From contig NZ_JAHRXJ010000002.1 of assembly GCF_019104765.1 (NCBI RefSeq), positions 291,879 through 355,878 on the forward strand: 64,000 nucleotides of DNA. The letters run 5' to 3'. A model generated the notes under the pieces. That model ran no database searches. It was given only the letters and a program-made list of their open reading frames with translations, and had not been told where the DNA came from. The translations under genes were made by a program, and so were the position numbers. The stretch comes from Synechococcus sp. HK05 (lineage in GTDB: Bacteria; Cyanobacteriota; Cyanobacteriia; PCC-6307; Cyanobiaceae). Shown piece after piece: positions 29,491 to 39,647 of the stretch (the first letter of the stretch is position 1; every line of letters begins with the position of its first letter).

Positions 29491-29911
29491 TTGGCTGGCG
29501 GCCATTCCGGCCAGCTCCAGCACCGCTGACCTCGGCCCGCTGCAGCTGGCCTGGCTGGGGGATGCGGTGTGGGAGCTCCACCATCGCTTGCGCCGCTGCC
29601 GCCAGCCGGGCCGCAGTGGTGATTTGCACCGTGCCGTGGTGGCTGAAGTGCGTGCCGATGCCCAGGCTGCCGCCCTGGCGGTGCTGGAGCGCGATGGCCT
29701 ACTGACGCCGGAGGAGCTAGAGCTGGTACGGAAAGGCCGCAACCGTGCCGGCCGTGGACCCCGCAAAGGAGAGGCCGGCATTTATGGCCGGGCGACGGGG
29801 TTTGAGACAATGGTGGGCTGGCTCTTTCTTCAAGACCCCAGCCGCCTTGCCCAGCTGCTGGCACACCTCGAGAACGCCGACCCGATAACCCCTTTGCCCG
29901 TTGACGCATGA
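29429..29911 (+). CDS. mrnC: Mini-ribonuclease III
   Basis: A 160-residue protein consisting of an RNase III catalytic domain alone, without the dsRNA-binding domain: LQLAWLGDAVWELHHRLRR holds the catalytic acidic patch and RGPRKGEAGIYGRATGFETMVGWLFL the second. Mini-III matures 23S rRNA ends. The start is a TTG at 29429 inside the STAS gene (62-base overlap); CTG codons slightly further in are alternatives. Its stop overlaps the ATG of the next gene by 4 bases. Confidence 0.85.
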   Translation: MSSSSISSPTSIPPSDPSLPDWLAAIPASSSTADLGPLQLAWLGDAVWELHHRLRRCRQPGRSGDLHRAVVAEVRADAQAAALAVLERDGLLTPEELELVRKGRNRAGRGPRKGEAGIYGRATGFETMVGWLFLQDPSRLAQLLAHLENADPITPLPVDA

Positions 29912-31467
29912 GCCCCCGTTTTGATCGCCGTAGGGACCAAGGCCAGGGCTCGGGGGCTGCGGGATCGCGCCCAGGGCGTCCAGCACGCCCCGATGCCCGC
30001 GGCGGGTCGCGGCGTCCCTTTGCCCCCCGTGGGGAATGGCGCCCCGAGCGTGGTGGTGAGGGCGGCGATCGCCCCTCCTTCGGCCGCCGGCCCGAGCGGG
30101 GTGATCGCGCCGAGCGTTTTGGTGATCGGGATCGGGGGCGCCCTGAGCGTCGCTTTGATGGTGCCCGCCGCGGCGGCAGTGAGCGCCCCCGTTTTGAGCG
30201 CTCCAGTTCGGACCGCCCGAGCGGCGACCGTCCTCGCTTCGAAGGCGCCCGCGGCAGTGGCAGCCGCAGTGAGCGCCGCCCCGGCCGCCCCCAGGCCGGT
30301 CAGGGTCGTTTCTCCTCGGCGCGCCCCTCATTCCAAGAGCGCCGCTTTGAGCGTCGGCCCCTGCGGGGGGATCGCGATCAGGCGGCCGCCAGCCGCCCGG
30401 TGATCGTTGATGCGCCCAGTGGTGAATCCGAGCGCTTCAATGCCGGCCCGGCCGACGATCTGATCTGGGGCCGCCACGCGGCCCAGGCGGCTCTCGAGAG
30501 CGATCGCCCCATTCATCGCATCTGGTGCACGCCGGAGATGCGCTTCCAGCCCCGCTTCATGCAGCTGCTGCGTGAAGCAAAGGCCGGCGGCGTGCTGGTG
30601 GAGGAGGTGACCTGGGCGCGGCTTGGGCAGCTCACCGATGGTGCTGTGCACCAGGGGATCGTGCTCCAGGCCGCTGCCGCCGACACGCTTGATCTCGGCA
30701 GCCTGATCGATGGCTGCCGCTCCATCGGCGAGCCTCCGCTGTTGATGGCCCTTGATGGCATCACCGATCCCCACAACCTCGGCGCGATCGTGCGCAGCGC
30801 TGAGGCCCTCGGTGCCCATGGCCTGGTGTTGCCCCAGCGCCGCAGCGCCGGCCTCACCGGATCGGTGGCCAAGGTGGCAGCTGGCGCCCTCGAACACCTT
30901 CCCGTGGCCAGGGTGGTGAACCTCAACCGTTCCCTGGAAACCCTCAAGGACGAGGGCTACCGCGTAATCGGTCTGGCGGGTGAAGCGGGCGTGGCCCTCA
31001 GTGAGGCCGATCTCGATGGCCCCCTCGTGATCGTGACCGGTTCGGAGGGATCGGGGCTGTCGATGCTCACCCGCAAGCATTGCGACCAGCTGGTGCGCAT
31101 TCCCCTGCGGGGCGCCACCCCCAGCCTCAACGCCTCGGTGGCCACGGCGATGGTGCTCTACGAGGTGGCCCGGCGTGGCTGGATGAAACAGATCACCGGG
31201 TCGGCCCCGGCCCCGCGCATCGTGCGGCCGCAGATCCCTTCGGCGCCCGCTGCTGTTGCAGCCCCTGCCGCTGAGCCGGAGCTGCAGGAGGAGCCCCTCA
31301 TCAGCGCCGAGTTGGAGACCTTCAGCCCCGAGGAAACCGAGGCGGCCCAAGCCTTGGTGGAGCAGGTGGTGGCCGAGCTCAGCGTTCCCAAGGAGCCCGA
31401 GCCCGAGCTTGTGTTGGGCCTGGCCCCCGGCAACCCTGTGGATTTCTCCGGCGATATCAAGCTCTGA
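29908..31467 (+). CDS. rlmB: SpoU-family 23S rRNA 2'-O-methyltransferase (RlmB-like) with long disordered tails
   Basis: A 519-residue protein, about twice the usual RlmB length. The methyltransferase core lies at about residues 185-430: IWGRHAAQAALESDR, LALDGITDPHNLGAIVRSAEALGAHG (motif 1) and the knotted SAM site VTGSEGSGLS ... IPLRGATPSLNASVATAMVLYE. Residues 1-165 are a low-complexity R/G/D/E/F/S-rich region full of RxxRGGxxR-like units, and the last 90 residues are A/P/E-rich. Coupled to mini-RNase III, another 23S maturation enzyme, by a 4-base overlap. Confidence 0.88.
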   Translation: MSPRFDRRRDQGQGSGAAGSRPGRPARPDARGGSRRPFAPRGEWRPERGGEGGDRPSFGRRPERGDRAERFGDRDRGRPERRFDGARRGGSERPRFERSSSDRPSGDRPRFEGARGSGSRSERRPGRPQAGQGRFSSARPSFQERRFERRPLRGDRDQAAASRPVIVDAPSGESERFNAGPADDLIWGRHAAQAALESDRPIHRIWCTPEMRFQPRFMQLLREAKAGGVLVEEVTWARLGQLTDGAVHQGIVLQAAAADTLDLGSLIDGCRSIGEPPLLMALDGITDPHNLGAIVRSAEALGAHGLVLPQRRSAGLTGSVAKVAAGALEHLPVARVVNLNRSLETLKDEGYRVIGLAGEAGVALSEADLDGPLVIVTGSEGSGLSMLTRKHCDQLVRIPLRGATPSLNASVATAMVLYEVARRGWMKQITGSAPAPRIVRPQIPSAPAAVAAPAAEPELQEEPLISAELETFSPEETEAAQALVEQVVAELSVPKEPEPELVLGLAPGNPVDFSGDIKL

Positions 31468-31519
31468 TGGCTGCGTCCGCCGCTTTCGCGGCCACAATGA
31501 ATGCACTGCCCATCGCCCC

Positions 31520-31762
31520 ATGACCACCCTGTTCCAGCCCCTGCGCAGCGTTGCCAATGGGCTTGGTCTGGCCTGGTGGGCGCGGGTGGAGACGCGCCAG
31601 CCGGATGTGACCTACTGGTTCGGGCCCTACGTGCGCCGCAGCAGCCTCGAGGAGGCCCTGCCCCCCTTCCTGGCGGACCTCCGCAGTGAAGGGGCCGCGG
31701 AGGTGAACCACGCCCTGCTGCGTGCGCGCCGCGGCGAGCCCTTCACCATCAGTGCTGACTGA
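31520..31762 (+). CDS. DUF1816-family small protein
   Basis: An 80-residue protein with the DUF1816 pattern: [40 protein letters not shown]. The family occurs in cyanobacteria and as short domains in phycobilisome-related proteins, but a stand-alone function is not established. Located between rlmB and gatA, 33 bases before the latter. Confidence 0.8.
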   Translation: MTTLFQPLRSVANGLGLAWWARVETRQPDVTYWFGPYVRRSSLEEALPPFLADLRSEGAAEVNHALLRARRGEPFTISAD

Positions 31763-31794
31763 TAGCGTCGACCCCTGGACTTGCAACAGGGTTG

Positions 31795-33255
31795 ATGGGG
31801 ATCGCCGAGTGGCGCGAGCAGCTCAAGCGCGGCGAGGTGTCCGCCCGGGAGCTCACCGATCAGCACCTCAGCCGCATCGAGGCGGTTGAGCCCAGCATCA
31901 ACGCTTACACCGAGATCACAGCGGAGCGCGCCCGAGCCGACGCCGATCGCATCGATGCCGCCCGCTCCGCCGGTGAGGAGCTGCCTCCTCTGGCCGGCGT
32001 GCCCCTGGCCATCAAAGACAACCTCTGCACCAAAGGGGTGCGCACCACCTGCTCCAGCCGCATGCTGGAGACCTTCGTTCCTCCCTACGAATCCACCGTC
32101 ACCGGGCGCCTTTGGGGTGCCGGTGCGGTGCTTCTGGGCAAAACGAACCTCGATGAGTTCGCCATGGGCAGCTCCACCGAGACGTCGGTGTTCGGCCCCA
32201 GCCGCAACCCCTGGAACCCCGAGAAGGTGCCCGGTGGCAGCTCCGGCGGCAGCGCCGCTGCTGTCGCGGCCGGTGAGTGTGTGGGATCCCTCGGCTCCGA
32301 CACCGGTGGTTCGATTCGTCAGCCCGCCGCCTTCTGCGGCGTGGTGGGCCTCAAGCCCACCTACGGCCGGGTGAGCCGCTACGGCCTGGTGGCCTTCGCC
32401 AGCTCCCTCGATCAGGTGGGGCCTTTTGCCACCAACGTGGCTGATGCGGCTGAACTGCTGCAGGTGATCGCCGGTGAAGATCCCCGCGATTCCACTTGCC
32501 TCAAGGCCCCGGTGCCCGACTACACCGCGGCGCTGCAGCAGCCCGTGGCGGGCCTCAGGGTGGGCATCGTGCGCGAGTGCTTTGAAGCCGAAGGCCTCGA
32601 TCCCGAGGTGAAGGCATCGGTGATGGCTGCGGCTCATCAGCTCGAGGCCCTCGGCTGTGAGCTGGTGGAGGTGAGCTGCCCCCGCTTCAACGACGGCATC
32701 GCCACCTATTACGTGATTGCCCCTTCGGAGGCGTCAGCGAACCTGGCCCGCTACGACGGCGTGAAATACGGCTACCGCGCCGCCGATGCCGGCAGCCTGG
32801 CGGAGATGACCTCGCGCAGCCGCGCCGAGGGTTTTGGTGATGAGGTGCAGCGCCGCATCCTGATCGGCACCTATGCCCTCTCCGCCGGCTACGTGGACGC
32901 CTACTACAAGAAGGCCCAGCAGGTGCGCACCCTGATCCGCCGCGACTTCGACCGCGCCTTCGGCGCCGTGGATGTGTTGCTCACTCCCACCTCCCCCACC
33001 ACCGCCTTCGGTTTTGGGGCCCACGCCGAGGATCCCTTGGCGATGTATCTGGCCGACCTGCTCACCATCCCCGCCAACATGGCTGGTCTGCCCGCCATCA
33101 GCCTGCCCTGCGGCTTTGATGGTTCAGGTCTGCCCATCGGCGTGCAGCTGATCACCGGCGTGCTCGAGGAGGAGCGGCTGCTGCAGGTGGCCTGGCATTA
33201 CGAGCAGGCGGCGCGCGTGATGGAGAACCGTCCGGCTGCGGCCCTGGTGCCCTAA
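31795..33255 (+). CDS. gatA: GatA, Asp/Glu-tRNA amidotransferase subunit A
   Basis: A 486-residue amidase-signature protein that releases ammonia for converting Glu-tRNA(Gln) to Gln-tRNA(Gln). The Lys-cisSer-Ser triad is visible in [12 protein letters not shown] near residue 78 and [15 protein letters not shown] ... [17 protein letters not shown] near residues 150-180. The ATG at 31795 is chosen over the adjacent TTG at 31792. gatB and gatC are elsewhere. Confidence 0.95.
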   Translation: MGIAEWREQLKRGEVSARELTDQHLSRIEAVEPSINAYTEITAERARADADRIDAARSAGEELPPLAGVPLAIKDNLCTKGVRTTCSSRMLETFVPPYESTVTGRLWGAGAVLLGKTNLDEFAMGSSTETSVFGPSRNPWNPEKVPGGSSGGSAAAVAAGECVGSLGSDTGGSIRQPAAFCGVVGLKPTYGRVSRYGLVAFASSLDQVGPFATNVADAAELLQVIAGEDPRDSTCLKAPVPDYTAALQQPVAGLRVGIVRECFEAEGLDPEVKASVMAAAHQLEALGCELVEVSCPRFNDGIATYYVIAPSEASANLARYDGVKYGYRAADAGSLAEMTSRSRAEGFGDEVQRRILIGTYALSAGYVDAYYKKAQQVRTLIRRDFDRAFGAVDVLLTPTSPTTAFGFGAHAEDPLAMYLADLLTIPANMAGLPAISLPCGFDGSGLPIGVQLITGVLEEERLLQVAWHYEQAARVMENRPAAALVP

Positions 33256-33345
33256 CGCCATCCCTGGCGTGTGCCCTTCAAGATCCCGTTGACCAGGCCC
33301 TGAATCTGGTGGTGGCCCCTTAGCCTGGGGCTACTGCACCGCCCT

Positions 33346-36300
33346 GTGGCCTCGCCTGTGGCTTTTGTCCCGCTTCACAACCACAGCGACTACAGCCTCC
33401 TCGATGGGGCCAGTCAGCTGCCGGCGATGGTGAAGCGGGCCGAAGAACTCGGGATGCCTGCTCTGGCGCTCACCGATCACGGCGTGATGTACGGCGCGAT
33501 CGAGCTGCTCAAGCTGTGCAAGGGCACCTCGGTGAAGCCGATCATCGGCAACGAGATGTATGTCATCAACGGCTCGCTTGATGACCCCAATCCCCCGAAG
33601 AAGGAGCGCCGCTACCACCTGGTGGTGCTGGCCAAGAACGCGGTGGGGTATCGCAACCTGGTGAAGCTCACCAGCATCAGCCACCTGCGCGGCATGCGCG
33701 GGCGCGGCATTTTTTCGCGCGCCTGCATCGACAAGCCCACGCTCGAGAAGCACAGCGAAGGCTTGATCGTGGCCACCGCCTGCCTCGGTGGCGAGCTCTC
33801 CCAGGCGATCCTGCGGGGCCGCCCGGATGTGGCTCGGGAGGTGGCCGCCTGGTACCAGGGCGTGTTCGGCGACGACTTCTACCTGGAGATCCAGGACCAC
33901 GGCTCCCCGGAAGACCGGATCGTGAACGTGGAGATGGTGCGGATCTCGCGCGAGCTGGGCATCCCGCTGATCGCCACCAACGACGCCCATTACCTCACCA
34001 GCAACGACGCCGAAGCCCACGACGCGCTGCTCTGCATCCTCACGGGCAAGCTCGTCACCGACGAGAAGCGCCTGCGTTACACGGGCACCGAATACATCAA
34101 AGGTGAGCAGGAGATGCTCGGCCTGTTCGCCGATCACCTGGAGCCCGAGGTGGTGGCCGAGGCCGTGGCGAACACGGCTCGGGTGGCCGAGAAGGTGGAG
34201 GACTACGACATCCTCGGCCGCTATCAGATGCCCCGCTTCCCGATCCCGGAGGGGCACACGCCGGTGAGCTATCTGCGCGAGGTGAGCGAGCAGGGGCTCC
34301 GCGCCCGCCTGCAGCTGCCGGAGGATGCCGCTTTCACGGCGGAGTATGGCGAGCGCCTCACCTTCGAGCTGCAGGTGATGGAGCAGATGGGCTTCCCCAC
34401 CTACTTCCTGGTGGTGTGGGACTACATCCGCTTCGCCCGTGAAAACGGCATCCCCGTGGGCCCCGGCCGTGGTTCGGCCGCCGGCTCGCTGGTGGCTTAC
34501 GCCCTGGGGATCACCAACATCGATCCGGTCACGAACGGGTTGCTGTTTGAGCGCTTCCTCAACCCGGAACGCAAGTCAATGCCGGATATCGACACCGACT
34601 TCTGCATCGAGCGCCGTGGTGAGGTGATCGACTACGTGACCCGCCGCTACGGCGAGGAGAAGGTGGCGCAGATCATCACCTTCAACCGGATGACCTCCAA
34701 GGCGGTGCTCAAGGATGTGGCCCGCGTGCTCGATATCCCCTATGGCGATGCCGACCGTCTGGCCAAGTTGATTCCGGTGGTGCGCGGTAAGCCCGCCAAG
34801 CTCAAGGAGATGATCGGCGAGGAATCACCGGCGCCGGAGTTCCGCGAGAAATATCAAAGCGACCCGGCGGTGAAGCGCTGGGTGGACATGGCGATGCGCA
34901 TCGAAGGCACCAACAAAACCTTCGGTGTGCATGCCGCCGGTGTGGTGATCGCCGCGGATCCCCTCGATGAGGTGGTGCCCCTGCAGCGCAACAATGATGG
35001 CCAGGTGATCACCCAATACTTCATGGAAGATGTGGAGTCGATGGGACTCCTGAAGATGGACTTCCTCGGCCTCAAGAACCTCACCATGATCGATAAGACG
35101 ATCGATCTGGTGGAGCAGAGCACCGGTGAAAAGGTGGATCCCGACGCCCTGCCTCTGGATGATCCCGGCACCTACGGCCTGCTGGCCCGCGGTGATCTTG
35201 AAGGCATCTTCCAGCTCGAATCGAGTGGCATGCGCCAGATCGTGCGCGATCTCAAGCCCTCATCGCTGGAAGACATCTCGTCGATCCTGGCGCTCTACCG
35301 GCCGGGTCCGCTCGATGCCGGCCTGATTCCCAAGTTCATCAACCGCAAGCACGGCCGTGAGGCGATCGATTTCGCCCACGCCAAGCTGGAGCCGATCCTG
35401 CAGGAGACCTACGGGATCATGGTGTACCAGGAGCAGATCATGCGCATCGCGCAGGATCTGGCCGGCTATTCGCTTGGGGAAGCCGATCTGCTGCGGCGGG
35501 CGATGGGCAAGAAGAAAAAGAGCGAAATGGAGAAGCACCAGAGCATCTTCGTGAAGGGCGCCACCGAACGCGGCGTTGACCCGAAGATCGCCGAGGCGTT
35601 GTTCGAGCAGATGGTGCTGTTCGCCGAATACTGCTTCAACAAGAGCCATTCCACCGCCTACGGCGCGGTGACCTACCAAACCGCCTACCTCAAGGCCCAC
35701 TACCCAGTGGCCTACATGGCGGCGCTGCTCACGGTGAATGCCGGCACCACCGACAAGGTGCAGCGCTACATCTCCAATTGCAACGCCATGGGCATCGAGG
35801 TGATGCCACCGGATGTGAATGCATCGGGGATCGACTTCACGCCCGTTGGCGAGCGGATCCTGTTTGGCCTCTCGGCCGTGCGCAACCTCGGTGATGGCGC
35901 CATCCGCGCCTTGCTGGAGGCCCGCAGCGCCGATGGCCCTTTCCGTTCCCTGGCCGACCTGTGCGACCGAATCCCCGGCACCACGCTCAATCGCCGCTCG
36001 CTCGAATCGCTGATCCATTGCGGCGCCCTCGATGCGCTGGAGCCCCAGGCCAACCGGGCCCAGCTGATGGCCGATCTCGATTTGATCGTCGACTGGGCCA
36101 GCTCCCGCGCCCGCGACCGCGCCAGCGGCCAGGGCAACCTGTTTGATCTGCTGGGCGGCGGCGGTGATGCCAGTGCCGACGCGGCCGTGGCCGGTGGCGA
36201 CCTCAGCACCGCCCCCAAGGCGCCTCCTGTGCCCGACTACCCCCCCACCGAGAAGCTGCGGCTGGAGAAGGAGCTGGTGGGCTTCTACCTCTCCGATCAC

Positions 36301-36894
36301 CCGCTCAAGCAGCTCACTCGCCCGGTGCAGCTGCTCTCACCGGTGGGCCTGGGCAGCCTCGAGGAGCAGGCCGACAAGACACGCGTGAGCGTGGTGGGCA
36401 TGGTGGCGGGCCTGCGGCCGGTGACCACCCGCAAGGGCGATCGCATGGCGGTGCTCCAGCTGGAAGATCTCAGCGGCAGCTGTGAGGCTGTGGTGTTCCC
36501 GAAGACCTACGCCCGCCTCGCCGATTTCCTGATGGTGGATGCGCGCCTGCTGATCTGGGCCTCGGTGGACCGGCGCGACGAGCAGGTGCAGCTGATCGTG
36601 GATGACTGCCGCGTGATCGATGAGCTCAAGGTGCTGCTGGTGGAGCTCGAAGGCAGTGAGGCCTGCGATATCGCCGTGCAGCACAAGCTGCGCGAGTGCC
36701 TCAACCAGCACCGCACCGATAAGGACGAGGCCGGTGTGCGGGTGCCCGTGGTGGCGATGGTGCGGCACCACGGGCAGACCCGCTTTGTGCGGCTTGGCCA
36801 TCAGTTCTGCGTGCGCGATAGCGAGGCTGCGCTCAGCAGCCTTACGGCCCAGGCCTTCCGGGCTCGCCTCAGCTCGCCGCTGGTGGCCGCTTGA
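33346..36894 (+). CDS. dnaE: DnaE, DNA polymerase III alpha subunit (uninterrupted)
   Basis: A 1182-residue replicative polymerase. The N-terminal PHP domain starts at once ([13 protein letters not shown]), the polymerase palm carries [16 protein letters not shown] near residue 410, and the fingers, helix-hairpin-helix and OB-fold regions follow. There is no intein and no split: the frame runs through the point where many cyanobacteria carry a split DnaE intein (EYCFNKSHS region near residue 765 is intact). GTG start at 33346. The 3' end overlaps convergent pam68 by 26 bases. Confidence 0.97.
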   Translation: MASPVAFVPLHNHSDYSLLDGASQLPAMVKRAEELGMPALALTDHGVMYGAIELLKLCKGTSVKPIIGNEMYVINGSLDDPNPPKKERRYHLVVLAKNAVGYRNLVKLTSISHLRGMRGRGIFSRACIDKPTLEKHSEGLIVATACLGGELSQAILRGRPDVAREVAAWYQGVFGDDFYLEIQDHGSPEDRIVNVEMVRISRELGIPLIATNDAHYLTSNDAEAHDALLCILTGKLVTDEKRLRYTGTEYIKGEQEMLGLFADHLEPEVVAEAVANTARVAEKVEDYDILGRYQMPRFPIPEGHTPVSYLREVSEQGLRARLQLPEDAAFTAEYGERLTFELQVMEQMGFPTYFLVVWDYIRFARENGIPVGPGRGSAAGSLVAYALGITNIDPVTNGLLFERFLNPERKSMPDIDTDFCIERRGEVIDYVTRRYGEEKVAQIITFNRMTSKAVLKDVARVLDIPYGDADRLAKLIPVVRGKPAKLKEMIGEESPAPEFREKYQSDPAVKRWVDMAMRIEGTNKTFGVHAAGVVIAADPLDEVVPLQRNNDGQVITQYFMEDVESMGLLKMDFLGLKNLTMIDKTIDLVEQSTGEKVDPDALPLDDPGTYGLLARGDLEGIFQLESSGMRQIVRDLKPSSLEDISSILALYRPGPLDAGLIPKFINRKHGREAIDFAHAKLEPILQETYGIMVYQEQIMRIAQDLAGYSLGEADLLRRAMGKKKKSEMEKHQSIFVKGATERGVDPKIAEALFEQMVLFAEYCFNKSHSTAYGAVTYQTAYLKAHYPVAYMAALLTVNAGTTDKVQRYISNCNAMGIEVMPPDVNASGIDFTPVGERILFGLSAVRNLGDGAIRALLEARSADGPFRSLADLCDRIPGTTLNRRSLESLIHCGALDALEPQANRAQLMADLDLIVDWASSRARDRASGQGNLFDLLGGGGDASADAAVAGGDLSTAPKAPPVPDYPPTEKLRLEKELVGFYLSDHPLKQLTRPVQLLSPVGLGSLEEQADKTRVSVVGMVAGLRPVTTRKGDRMAVLQLEDLSGSCEAVVFPKTYARLADFLMVDARLLIWASVDRRDEQVQLIVDDCRVIDELKVLLVELEGSEACDIAVQHKLRECLNQHRTDKDEAGVRVPVVAMVRHHGQTRFVRLGHQFCVRDSEAALSSLTAQAFRARLSSPLVAA

Positions 36895-37279
36895 TCGAGC
36901 TGCGCAGCCGGCCGATGTTCAGGCCGATCTGCTCAAAGCCGAGCAGGCTGCCGGCGCCCGGCTCCCAGCTGGCCGAGAGCACGCCATAGCTCAGCCCCAC
37001 CAACCCCAACAGAAAAAATCCCCCGGATGTCACCAAGGTGACGCCAGGGGGGATATCCAACACGCCTTTGCTCACCAGCAGGTAACTCGCCACAAAGGTG
37101 GACATCCCGAGAAAGCTGGGGATCCCGGTCGCCACCGCCACCCGCCGGGCCATGCGATTGGCCACGTAATCGGGGATGGTTTGCTGAGGCTTGGCTTTGG
37201 TTCTGTTCAGGCTGGCAGGGGGTTGTGGTCCTAGACCGCCGCCGCCGGAGCGGGTGCGGTTGTTCCCCTTACCTGCCAT
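36869..37279 (-). CDS. PAM68-like photosystem II assembly protein
   Basis: A 136-residue protein with a basic N terminus ([13 protein letters not shown]), the PAM68 core [35 protein letters not shown] and a second transmembrane helix ([22 protein letters not shown]). PAM68 family members act in thylakoid insertion of PSII core proteins such as CP47. It lies 3 bases after rpsO, so it is co-transcribed with a ribosomal protein gene. Confidence 0.85.
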   Translation of the reverse strand: MAGKGNNRTRSGGGGLGPQPPASLNRTKAKPQQTIPDYVANRMARRVAVATGIPSFLGMSTFVASYLLVSKGVLDIPPGVTLVTSGGFFLLGLVGLSYGVLSASWEPGAGSLLGFEQIGLNIGRLRSSIKRPPAAS

Positions 37280-37282
37280 CGA

Positions 37283-37552
37283 TCAGCCGCGGATGCCGAG
37301 CTTCTGGATCAGAGCGATGTAGCGCTGCTCGCTGTTGCTGCGCAGGTAGCTGAGCAGGCGCTTGCGGCGACCGATCATCTTCAGCAGACCCTGCCGCGAC
37401 GAGAAATCGTGGATGTTGTTTTGCAGGTGTCCGCTCAGCTTGCTGATGCGCTCGCTCAGCATGGCCACCTGAACCTCAACAGAACCGGTGTCGGTGCCGT
37501 GGGTCTGATGAGCGTTGATCAGTTCCTGCTTCTTGGTGGTGTCGAGCGACAT
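37283..37552 (-). CDS. rpsO: Ribosomal protein S15
   Basis: An 89-residue protein with the S15 signature [18 protein letters not shown], the [25 protein letters not shown]-binding helices and KLGIRG terminus. An in-frame upstream start would add nine non-homologous residues and is rejected. Second gene of a ruvA - rpsO - pam68 run, 61 bases from ruvA. Confidence 0.97.
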   Translation of the reverse strand: MSLDTTKKQELINAHQTHGTDTGSVEVQVAMLSERISKLSGHLQNNIHDFSSRQGLLKMIGRRKRLLSYLRSNSEQRYIALIQKLGIRG

Positions 37553-37613
37553 GCGCGGCGTCTGGCCCTGACGGTGCAAACATCCAACTTACCGCCTCGT
37601 GGTCACCCCAATC

Positions 37614-38276
37614 TCAGGCCGCCTGGCTGCGGGAGAGCCAGCGCAGGCACTCCCGCAGCCAGGCATCTGCTTCTGGCCCCAGATCCTGGTCAGTGGTGGC
37701 CACCGCTCGCAAGGCGCGGTTGATCTCGAGGGCCTCGTATCCAAGGGCCGTGAGGGTGAGGTTCAGCTCGTCGCGCACCGCTCCCGGCAGGGCTTCCGCG
37801 CCGCTGCTGGCCGGCAGGGCGAGGTCGGCGGTCTCGTCCGGGTTGGCGGTGCTGCCGTAGCGCTCCTGCAGTCGGGTGCGCAGCTCCACGGCCAGGCGCT
37901 CCGCCGTGCGCTTGCCCACCCCTGGTGCCTGCGTCAGCAGGCGCAGGTCCGCCTGCACGATGGCGCGCACCAGCTCTTCGCAACTCAACTGGCCCAACAG
38001 GCCCAGCGCCATCTGCGGACCCACGCCGCTCACGGCCACCAATTCCCGGAAGAGATCGCGCTCAGCGCGGCTGGCAAAGCCGTAGAGGGTCCAAGCGTCT
38101 TCCCGGATCACTTGATGGATGTGCAGGCTGAGGGCACTGCCGATCTCCCCCAGGCGTTCCCACTGGCGCCTCGGCATCTGCACCTCGTAGCCCACTCCGC
38201 CGCACACCAGCAGGAGGCCGCAGCGGCTGGCCTGTTGCCACCGATCGGCGAGTTGCCCTTGCAGCCAGCCGATCAT
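37614..38276 (-). CDS. ruvA: RuvA, Holliday junction DNA helicase subunit
   Basis: A 220-residue junction-binding protein. Domain I (MIGWLQGQLADRW) is followed by the two helix-hairpin-helix motifs, VSGVGPQMALGLLG and APGVGKRTAERLAVELR, and by a C-terminal domain that contacts RuvB. The ATG at 38276 overlaps, base for base, the start codon of the opposite-strand gene. Confidence 0.95.
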   Translation of the reverse strand: MIGWLQGQLADRWQQASRCGLLLVCGGVGYEVQMPRRQWERLGEIGSALSLHIHQVIREDAWTLYGFASRAERDLFRELVAVSGVGPQMALGLLGQLSCEELVRAIVQADLRLLTQAPGVGKRTAERLAVELRTRLQERYGSTANPDETADLALPASSGAEALPGAVRDELNLTLTALGYEALEINRALRAVATTDQDLGPEADAWLRECLRWLSRSQAA

Positions 38277-38754
38277 GGGAACACCGTTGTTGCTCCCCAT
38301 GCTGCCCGCTCCGACAACCCCGTTCCCGCTGCTGGTGGCGCTGCGCCGGGTTGTGGCGCTGTGCCTTTGCGTGCTGCTCAGCCTCACGCTGAGTGCCTGC
38401 GGCGGCGCTCAACCCTCCCAGAAAGTGTTGCTCTCAGCCCTGGGCCTGCAGATTGATCTCACCCAGCGCTCGATTGCGGATGCGCTGCAGCTCAGCAGCG
38501 CCGAGGGCATGCCCCAGGTGAGCCGGGTGCGGGTCGAATCCCAGCAGCCCCTCACGATCGGTGGCAGCAAGGGGCTGCATCTCACCGGTCGTTTCGATTG
38601 GCGCCTTCCGGGTGATCCGATCCGCGTTGACAGCGCCTTCGATCTGTATCTGCAACGGGGCGAACGCGGTCAGAGCTGGCGTTTGGCAAGGCCCAGCGGC
38701 AGCAGCGATGGCACCACCCAAGACTGGATCATCGATCCTTTGCCGATCGCCTGA
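38275..38754 (+). CDS. Predicted lipoprotein, unknown
   Basis: A 159-residue protein with a lipoprotein signal: hydrophobic VVALCLCVLLSLTLSA then C with lipobox LSAC near residue 42. The mature part (KVLLSALGLQIDLTQRSIADALQ ... RFDWRLPGDPIRVDSAFDLYLQRGERGQSWRLARP) looks like a small beta-rich lipid- or substrate-binding domain similar to NTF2-like or SH3-like folds; no family recognised. A second ATG at 38299 gives a better signal peptide and avoids sharing the start codon with ruvA. The 3' end overlaps the convergent EamA gene by 26 bases. Confidence 0.7.
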   Translation: MGTPLLLPMLPAPTTPFPLLVALRRVVALCLCVLLSLTLSACGGAQPSQKVLLSALGLQIDLTQRSIADALQLSSAEGMPQVSRVRVESQQPLTIGGSKGLHLTGRFDWRLPGDPIRVDSAFDLYLQRGERGQSWRLARPSGSSDGTTQDWIIDPLPIA

Positions 38755-39634
38755 GGCTCAGCAGCGTGGCCACCAGCACCAGCCCCATGGCGAGGGCCGT
38801 GTCGGGGTCAAGCGCCTCGCCAAAGAACCACCAGCCCCATAGGGCCGCCAGGGGCACTTGCCCGTAGCTCAGGGCCGTGGCCCGCGCTGCCGGGAGACCC
38901 AGCAATCCATTGGTGACCCCCAGCTGCCCTAGCTGGGTGAACAGCCCGACACCCACCAGGGCCAGGGCCTCCCAGGCCGTCGGCCACACCGGTTGCAGCA
39001 GCACCAGTGGAGTGGTGAGCACCAAGCCCACCAGCGGGAAATAGAACACGATCACCAGGGGGTGTTCGGTGCGCCCAAGGGCGCGCACACTCACGTAGGC
39101 ACAGGCCGAGAGCAGGGCGCCGCCGATCGCCAGCAGCACCCCAGCCAGGGGCAGAGGCGTGGCGGTGCTCTCCAACCAGCCGCTGGCGATCGGGCCCAGC
39201 AATCCCATCAATTCGCTCGGATTGCTCAGCAGCACCACCGCCAACCAGCCCAGCAATGCCGCCAACAGCACCCGCGGCCCCACCCGCTCCCGCAGCAGCA
39301 GCCAGGCCAGCAGCGCCGTGAAGGTGGGCTGCAGATACTGGAGCACCGTGGCCGGCGCCAGGGGCAGTTGGGCCAGGGCGGCAAACACGCAGAGCAAGGC
39401 CCCGGTGCCGATCACACCGCGTAACACCAGCAGGCCCCGCCGCTGGCCCCAGGGGCTCAACCCGGCTTGACGCAGCATCGCGATGCTGAGCAGCAGGCTG
39501 ATGGCCGAGCGGGCCAGCACCACCTCCGCCACGGGGATCCGGCCGCCCACGGCCTTCACGCACACCCCCATCAGGCTGAAACTGACGGCGCTGGACAGCA
39601 TCCACAGGGCGGCCCTGCCATCCTGAAGCCGCAC
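38729..39634 (-). CDS. EamA/DMT-family transporter
   Basis: About 301 residues with ten predicted transmembrane helices in two EamA repeats (first starting ALWMLSSAVSFSLMGVCVKA, second ATPLPLAGVLLAIGGALLSACAYVSVRAL), the drug/metabolite exporter pattern. Substrate unknown. The GTG at 39634 gives the usual short N terminus and leaves 13 bases to divergent dnaG; earlier in-frame starts would run into dnaG. Confidence 0.83.
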   Translation of the reverse strand: MRLQDGRAALWMLSSAVSFSLMGVCVKAVGGRIPVAEVVLARSAISLLLSIAMLRQAGLSPWGQRRGLLVLRGVIGTGALLCVFAALAQLPLAPATVLQYLQPTFTALLAWLLLRERVGPRVLLAALLGWLAVVLLSNPSELMGLLGPIASGWLESTATPLPLAGVLLAIGGALLSACAYVSVRALGRTEHPLVIVFYFPLVGLVLTTPLVLLQPVWPTAWEALALVGVGLFTQLGQLGVTNGLLGLPAARATALSYGQVPLAALWGWWFFGEALDPDTALAMGLVLVATLLSLRRSAKDR

Positions 39635-39647
39635 CCGAGCGCGCAGC

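Noticed and set aside
29990..30400. Possible CRISPR-like or tandem DNA repeat
   Set aside because: The periodicity comes from codons for Arg/Gly-rich protein sequence in rlmB; no constant-length repeat or spacers.
36200..36300. Possible intein or split point in dnaE
   Set aside because: The polymerase frame is continuous with intact motifs; no intein splice motifs were seen.
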